Shown here piece after piece: positions 31,319-35,445 of a stretch of 35,445 bases of DNA. Made by a program: the position numbers and the translations under genes. The DNA is from a virus. Where the stretch lies: positions 1 through 35,445 of IMG/VR virus record IMGVR_UViG_3300042485_002443; one strand, given 5' to 3'. Position 1 is the stretch's first letter. Each line of letters begins with the position of its first letter. The notes beneath the pieces were generated by a model that did no database searches, was not told where the DNA came from, and was given only the letters and a program-made list of their open reading frames with translations.

Positions 31319-31323
31319 TTTTA

Positions 31324-31331
31324 CAAATATA
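31324..31331 (-). promoter_or_regulatory. Candidate minus-strand promoter for the protease/capsid operon
   Basis: The minus strand reads TATATTTG, 21 nt before the protease ATG. It faces the plus-strand box at 31311-31318, and the two together form the inverted repeat ATTTGT-TTT-ACAAAT. No good TTG is seen 19 nt upstream. Confidence 0.5.
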
Positions 31332-31343
31332 AAATTTTTTATT

Positions 31344-32558
31344 ATGAACTTAAACTTTTGGGACGCTTTTTTTGGTAGGTATGAAAATACTTCAAAGAGA
31401 TATATTGATCAATTCTCGCCAAATGTAACCGCTGGGAATAGATATATCAACGAATACTTTGGTAAAAAAAGTGCCGTTTGGATTGATACAAGTAAAGCTT
31501 TCCAGCATTATATCGAAATTCCTGAATTAAGAACAGTTGTAAATAGGAAAGCAAAAATGATCAGTTCTGGTATTCCTTGTCTATATAATGACAAAGGCGA
31601 ACAGATCACCGAACATTGGGTTTTAGATTTGATTAAGAATCCTAATCCGACTCAGTGTTGGGACGAGGTTATCTATTCAATGGCTGTAAACGATGCACTT
31701 TATTCGACAGCTTTTTTATACGCTCCAAAAAGATCCTTTGGAATAGTTAATCTTTTACTCCCATTAGCATCGCATAAAATGCAGATTAATACAAGTGGAC
31801 GAACTTTAAAACAGATGGACGCAGGCGGTTTAATTGATTCTTATGTTTATAATTACTCGGACGAAGCCCCTCAAAAATTGAAATTTGAAGAGGTCATAAT
31901 GCTACAAACGACCGACGGAATGAATCTTTTAAATCCAGTTTCTATTATTGATTCACTTAAATTCCCTTTATCAAATATAAGAGCCCAATATAATAAACGA
32001 AATGTCCTTCTCGAAAACATGGGGGCGATTGGTATCCTTTCAGCTAAGAAGTCGGATATAGGGGGCGCACTACCCGTAACACCCGAAGAGAAACGAAAGA
32101 TACAACAAGACTGGTATAATCGCTCTAAAGACGAGGTATTGATCACAGAAACCGAACTTGAATGGCATCCAATGTCGTACCCTACTAAAGATTTGATGTT
32201 ATTTGAAGAACTAACAGCCGATAAATTAGCAGTTATCGACGCTTTTGGATTAAATTATTATGTTTTTTCAAATGAAAAAGGATCAACTTTTTCAAATGTG
32301 AGGGACGGTATTAGAATGGCATATACCGACACAATCATTCCTGAAACAGATAAAATTTATGATAATCTTACCGAACAACTTGGACTCGATAAAGAAGGTT
32401 TACGATTGAAAGCGCACTTTGATCACATTCCAGTTCTTCAAAAAGATATGTTGGAAAGTAGTCAAGCATTAAACTCGAGAGCCGACGCCTTGAATAAAAT
32501 TGTTTTGGCGGGGGTTGTATTAAGTGATGACGAAAAACGTGCCTTATTAGATATATGA
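31344..32558 (+). CDS. Portal protein (HK97 family), on the opposite strand
   Basis: The 404-residue protein matches the phage portal family (PF04860 type): N-terminal YIEIPELRTVVNRKAKMIS, the LDLIKNPNPTQ motif near residues 93-103, and the C-terminal region with NEKGSTFSNVRDG and the RLKAHFDHIPVLQKD crown or clip part. The portal ring is the packaging vertex and docks the terminase. It is the only gene on the plus strand, flanked by the protease start (41 nt away) and by the Gp88-like gene whose stop lies 1 nt beyond its own. It ends MLESSQALNSRADALNKIV...LLDI. Confidence 0.9.
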   Translation: MNLNFWDAFFGRYENTSKRYIDQFSPNVTAGNRYINEYFGKKSAVWIDTSKAFQHYIEIPELRTVVNRKAKMISSGIPCLYNDKGEQITEHWVLDLIKNPNPTQCWDEVIYSMAVNDALYSTAFLYAPKRSFGIVNLLLPLASHKMQINTSGRTLKQMDAGGLIDSYVYNYSDEAPQKLKFEEVIMLQTTDGMNLLNPVSIIDSLKFPLSNIRAQYNKRNVLLENMGAIGILSAKKSDIGGALPVTPEEKRKIQQDWYNRSKDEVLITETELEWHPMSYPTKDLMLFEELTADKLAVIDAFGLNYYVFSNEKGSTFSNVRDGIRMAYTDTIIPETDKIYDNLTEQLGLDKEGLRLKAHFDHIPVLQKDMLESSQALNSRADALNKIVLAGVVLSDDEKRALLDI

Positions 32559-32559
32559 T

Positions 32560-33252
32560 TTATTTTAAATAATCTGAAAAATTCTTTTCACCCATTTTTT
32601 TAATATAATGTTTTATATTATTTCTAAATAAACCGATCTTTTTATTTGGACTAATAGAGGCAAGTAAATCGTTTTCCGATATGTCGATATATCCTTCTTG
32701 GATCATTTTATCATAGTCATAAAATACATCGCTATGTCGATCGTTTTCTTTGTCTATATGTTTATCCTGTTTACCCCCAAATGAATAAATAATATTAAAA
32801 TTATTAGGTACTTCATTTTTCAAAACTTCTTTAAATAATAACACTTCTTTTGTATAAGCATAAAAATTAATGTCTTTATTTGATTCCATGATATTAAACC
32901 ACTCTCGGGCATATTTTTCACTAAAAAAATCGCCAGCATCGTGAACCCTTATATTTTTATTAAAATATTTCTTTTTAGATAGTTCTAAATTCATCATTTC
33001 AACCCACCTTTCAGAATGATTTAAAACGAGATCTAACTTATCCAAGTGCGCTTTTCTTACATTTTTAAATAAATAAGTTCCATTTTTAGCATAACAAAAG
33101 GCACCGCAAACACCTGAGTTCGGGCATACGTTGAATTTTTTACCGTCGTTTGTGATCACATTGTGAGCGGGTAAAGTCCAGCCAAAAATACCAGTTCTTT
33201 TTAAATCGCTGTTTTGAGTGAATAGGTTTATTTTATCAAAATTTAACTCCAT
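32560..33252 (-). CDS. Gp88-like cysteine-cluster protein
   Basis: I start the protein at the ATG at 33252 (230 residues, MELNFDKINLFTQN); an in-frame ATG at 33345 would overlap the lipoprotein gene by 83 nt. CPNSGVCGAFCYA gives Cys43, Cys49 and Cys53, a cluster that could bind metal or iron-sulfur. IRVHDAGDFFS at 101-111 and the FYAYTKE strand at 130-136 are in the order seen in the phage Gene-product-88 family (PF17338-like). That family has unknown biochemistry; TIM-barrel, radical-enzyme-like or base-modifying roles are guesses. It lies between terminase genes and the inverted portal. Confidence 0.65.
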   Translation of the reverse strand: MELNFDKINLFTQNSDLKRTGIFGWTLPAHNVITNDGKKFNVCPNSGVCGAFCYAKNGTYLFKNVRKAHLDKLDLVLNHSERWVEMMNLELSKKKYFNKNIRVHDAGDFFSEKYAREWFNIMESNKDINFYAYTKEVLLFKEVLKNEVPNNFNIIYSFGGKQDKHIDKENDRHSDVFYDYDKMIQEGYIDISENDLLASISPNKKIGLFRNNIKHYIKKMGEKNFSDYLK

Positions 33253-33262
33253 AGTGTTTTTT

Positions 33263-33412
33263 TTAACGTTTAAAATAATTATTTCTTTTATAGGAATGAT
33301 ATTTCTTTTTGTACTTAATTGAAGAGCCGCTTCCATTGTAGGCATCGCACCCCATGTAATTTTTTTCCGAACAGGAACTTAAAAGAAGGAATAAAATAAA
33401 TAATACTTTCAT
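33263..33412 (-). CDS. Tiny lipoprotein
   Basis: The start at 33412 gives 49 residues and an ATGA overlap with the terminase stop, preferred over an upstream in-frame ATG inside terL. The N terminus MKVLFILFLLLSSCSEK is a lipoprotein signal with lipobox LSSC, Cys14 being the predicted lipidated residue. The rest is Tyr-, Lys- and Ser-rich. It would sit in the host envelope. Phage lipoproteins of this size serve superinfection exclusion or as outer-membrane spanins; which applies is open. Confidence 0.65.
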   Translation of the reverse strand: MKVLFILFLLLSSCSEKNYMGCDAYNGSGSSIKYKKKYHSYKRNNYFKR

Positions 33413-34764
33413 ATTGTTAACTGTGTAAACATTGATTTTATAAACATTGATAAACCAGCAAGGCAATCGGGGGCGTCGTCATGTTTGTTTTTACCCTCTT
33501 TCGAAAAGTTTTTAAGATTCTCGATAAATTGCTTATAGTGGAATGATTCATCGTTTACAAAGATAAATGAATTATTTATTGTAGCGCTCTGCATTATGAT
33601 TCTCGTGATCTTATTTTGTGTATTGTGCACCTGTAAGATTTTTGATTTTGTTAAGTGTTGAATGTTACGACTAAACATTGCACCCATTGAATTCGATTCA
33701 ACCCTGCAATATGAAACTTTCCATTTATCCAATTTTTCAGCACACAAAGGAATAGTAATATCCGTATTTTCTTGACTGAATAAATAATCTAAAACAAAAA
33801 CTTCATTCTTTATTATTCCACATATCGCCATTGCCGTATAGTCCTTTCCTTGGTCGCTTACATCTATGTAGGCAATAGTACCTTCAATTTTACTTTTAAT
33901 CGCTTCAAATTCGCTTAAATCTATTATATTAAGGTTAGCAAATAAACGCCCCTCACTGTCGACAGGTTTCTGCATATATTCTGCCGACCAAATATCTGGG
34001 TTAATTCTGTTTTTAATATCCAAATATTGTTCCGTTGTCATTACATCAGCGCAAAAGGTTTTCTCTTCATGATCCAATGCCGAAACTACTATACTTTTAT
34101 CATAACGATTTTTGTCTATATTTTGACCAATAACATCGTTAACCGACCATCGAGTACCTATATCAATTTTGCTGCATTCTCGTTCTAATCTACTATCGTG
34201 TGTCGCTTCTTTCCATTGTATTATTCGATCATTTTGGGTTTCACTTAAAGCGTCTTCGACACCTCTATAAAGATCATCCGTTATTGCTAATTTAGTCGCT
34301 CCGAATCCTATAATAGTTCCGCCCACTCCAGCGCCAAAATATCCTACTTGTTTCGATTGATTTGTATTCCATCCTTGAAGATTTGCTTTATCATCGGACA
34401 AAGTAACGGAAGGAAAAATTAATTTGAATTTATCGGATCTTACTATATTCCTAACATCGTATGAAAATTTTAAATACAGGGTCGCAGTACAAGTATTCCG
34501 CATTATTGATTCATTAGGATTTCGACCTAATGTCCAAGCGCAAAACAAAGAAGTAATATACGATTTTCCAGCCCTTGGCGGCATTGAAACGTTGAGGGTT
34601 TTTATTTTGTTTTCTTCGACTTCTTGGAATGATTCCGCAATTTCTTTTAAAAATAATCTTTTTAGAAAAAAATCATGATCATAGTACAAACAAAAAAACC
34701 AAAATTCTCGTTTTGATAGTTCACGTTTTAATAGTTCCTTTGCTTGCTGTTTTCTTTCAATCAT
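33409..34764 (-). CDS. terL: Terminase large subunit
   Basis: The 451-residue protein has the ATPase Walker A MPPRAGKSY (residues 61-69), Walker B LAITDD (159-164) and a DIGTRW coupling motif at 201-206. The nuclease half carries Asp301 in YIDVSDQGKDYT, Glu356 in CRVESNS and Asp429/430 in KHDDAPDCLAG, the RNase H-like metal ligands. It drives DNA packaging into the capsid and cuts the concatemer, together with the small subunit and portal. It overlaps the TerS gene by 8 nt. Confidence 0.95.
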   Translation of the reverse strand: MIERKQQAKELLKRELSKREFWFFCLYYDHDFFLKRLFLKEIAESFQEVEENKIKTLNVSMPPRAGKSYITSLFCAWTLGRNPNESIMRNTCTATLYLKFSYDVRNIVRSDKFKLIFPSVTLSDDKANLQGWNTNQSKQVGYFGAGVGGTIIGFGATKLAITDDLYRGVEDALSETQNDRIIQWKEATHDSRLERECSKIDIGTRWSVNDVIGQNIDKNRYDKSIVVSALDHEEKTFCADVMTTEQYLDIKNRINPDIWSAEYMQKPVDSEGRLFANLNIIDLSEFEAIKSKIEGTIAYIDVSDQGKDYTAMAICGIIKNEVFVLDYLFSQENTDITIPLCAEKLDKWKVSYCRVESNSMGAMFSRNIQHLTKSKILQVHNTQNKITRIIMQSATINNSFIFVNDESFHYKQFIENLKNFSKEGKNKHDDAPDCLAGLSMFIKSMFTQLTI

Positions 34765-35104
34765 TTTCTTTCAATAAATCTTTTATTTCATCAGTTGAAA
34801 GATTTGATAAATCTATTTCTGTATTAGTTTGATCAATAACCTGAATAGGCGCACCGTACCCGCTATCCATTAACGCCCTATATGCCTGTACGTCCCCGTC
34901 ACGGGCTTTTTTTATCAATGCTAATGTAATTAAATCCTCTTGCGACATTCTCTCGGTTTCACCTGTTAACGGGTTCTTTAAATTCTGATTCACTTCGAGC
35001 CATTGTCTCGCTATTGTGCTTCGATTCTTTGATCCTTTTGGTCGCCCATTGGGGTTGGCGTTATTATTTTTGCCGAATGGTTTTAAATTTTCTAAATTTG
35101 CCAT
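34757..35104 (-). CDS. terS: Terminase small subunit
   Basis: The 115-residue protein begins with a KPFGKNNNANPNGRPKGSKN stretch, the DUF5681-type N terminus often found in terminase small subunits, and continues with a helical region (LITLALIKKARDGDVQAYRALMDS) and an acidic end. It recognises phage DNA for packaging. It precedes terL with an 8-nt overlap and lies 21 nt after the glycosyltransferase gene. Confidence 0.75.
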   Translation of the reverse strand: MANLENLKPFGKNNNANPNGRPKGSKNRSTIARQWLEVNQNLKNPLTGETERMSQEDLITLALIKKARDGDVQAYRALMDSGYGAPIQVIDQTNTEIDLSNLSTDEIKDLLKEND

Positions 35105-35125
35105 GATTCCACGATTTTTTCACGA

Positions 35126-35445
35126 TTATTTTATTTTTCTTTCATTAGTGAATTTGCCGTCCTCTTTGTAAGTATTCCATGCAATATTCGAAACATCAAT
35201 ACTTTTTATTAATTTAGGATATAGGTATCGGCTTTTAATGTGATGGTGCAACCTACCGCCATTTTTTTCTTGCTTTTCTGCATGGATTGCCGAAGGGTAT
35301 TGAATAACACAAACTAACGATTTATTTAAAAGTTTACATTCATTGTATAGATCAGTTAACCCCCCTTTTGATTTTGCTGACGGAGTTTGTTTTAAAAATA
35401 AGCCGTCACCTAATGACCCCATAAATAAACCTTCATTCATTATTC
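35126..35445 (-). CDS. GT-A glycosyltransferase-like protein, C-terminal part (gene begins at 710)
   Basis: This holds the last 107 residues of the 300-residue protein described at 1-710. The frame continues without a break through the joined ends. An ATG at 35440 is internal (Met198), not a start. The segment includes GGLTDLYNECKLLNKS, PSAIHAEKQ and GGRLHHHI, the latter rich in histidines and typical of the family's C-terminal end. The stop lies 21 nt before the TerS start, so the enzyme is likely made with the packaging genes. Confidence 0.65.
   Translation of the reverse strand, partial: IMNEGLFMGSLGDGLFLKQTPSAKSKGGLTDLYNECKLLNKSLVCVIQYPSAIHAEKQEKNGGRLHHHIKSRYLYPKLIKSIDVSNIAWNTYKEDGKFTNERKIK
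35319..35445. repeat. Direct repeat of the window ends, right copy
   Basis: Identical to bases 1-127, see that entry. All coordinates from 35319 on duplicate the beginning of the window. Confidence 0.95.

Noticed and set aside
35126-35440. A separate 104-residue gene starting at 35440
   Set aside because: It is the C-terminal part of the 300-residue glycosyltransferase-like gene once the ends are joined; the ATG is internal.
1-35445. Temperate prophage
   Set aside because: No integrase, attachment repeat, repressor or bacterial flanking gene, and the sequence closes on itself.
1-35445. CRISPR arrays, tRNA genes or insertion sequences
   Set aside because: No regularly spaced repeats, cloverleaf-like segments or transposase frames were seen; not run through a search program.

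Overview
The window is one complete, AT-rich tailed-phage genome of siphovirus type, about 35.3 kb, from a phage of a Bacteroidetes host, most likely Flavobacteriaceae. The host inference rests on the promoters, which carry the Bacteroidetes -7 box TAnnTTTG (seen as TATCTTTG or TATATTTG) with a TTG about 18-19 nt upstream, and on A-rich AT-only leaders in place of GGAGG ribosome sites. No tRNA, integrase, CI-like repressor, DNA polymerase or replicative helicase was recognised, so a lytic phage that uses host replication machinery is the simplest reading. The first 127 bases are repeated exactly as the last 127 bases, so the contig closes into a circle of 35,318 bp. One gene, a GT-A glycosyltransferase-like protein of 300 residues, is cut by the arbitrary ends.

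Layout, in the direction of transcription (almost everything is on the minus strand, read from high to low coordinates). A small early cluster lies at 11560-9401: short unknown proteins, two of them HTH-like. A putative replication module follows at 9263-7139 (DUF6291-like protein, a 250-residue partner, a small protein and a NinG-like protein), preceded by a striking structured leader at 9280-9356. Next come many small unknown proteins at 6997-4435, each group served by near-identical promoters. A recombination operon occupies 4398-1690: ERF annealing protein, PD-(D/E)XK exonuclease, a HEXXH protein, two small proteins and an SSB-like protein with an acidic DDDDFPF tail. Then a two-helix membrane protein, a ParB/Srx-fold protein and the glycosyltransferase (1640 through the circular junction to 35126) lead into terminase small and large subunits, a tiny lipoprotein and a Gp88-like cysteine-cluster protein (35104-32560).

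The portal gene (31344-32558) is the only gene on the plus strand. It is inverted relative to its usual partners, the prohead protease and capsid, and sits between a face-to-face divergent promoter pair and a convergent end only 1 nt from the neighbouring gene. The remaining virion genes run from 31302 down to 13048: protease, an unknown protein, two connector-like proteins, HK97-type capsid, tail tube, tail-completion and chaperone-like proteins, a 1325-residue tape measure, hub/baseplate proteins, a beta-helix fibre and accessory fibres. A lysis cassette (holin, small membrane protein, GH108 endolysin) closes the late region at a strong terminator (11671-11694).

Most interesting points: a leader with H-type pseudoknot topology that can also form a terminator-like hairpin in front of the replication genes; a ParB-like plus GT-A glycosyltransferase pair next to the terminase, a candidate DNA-modification cassette; the inverted portal gene; a family of nearly identical early promoters; and a HEXXH protein inside the recombination operon.
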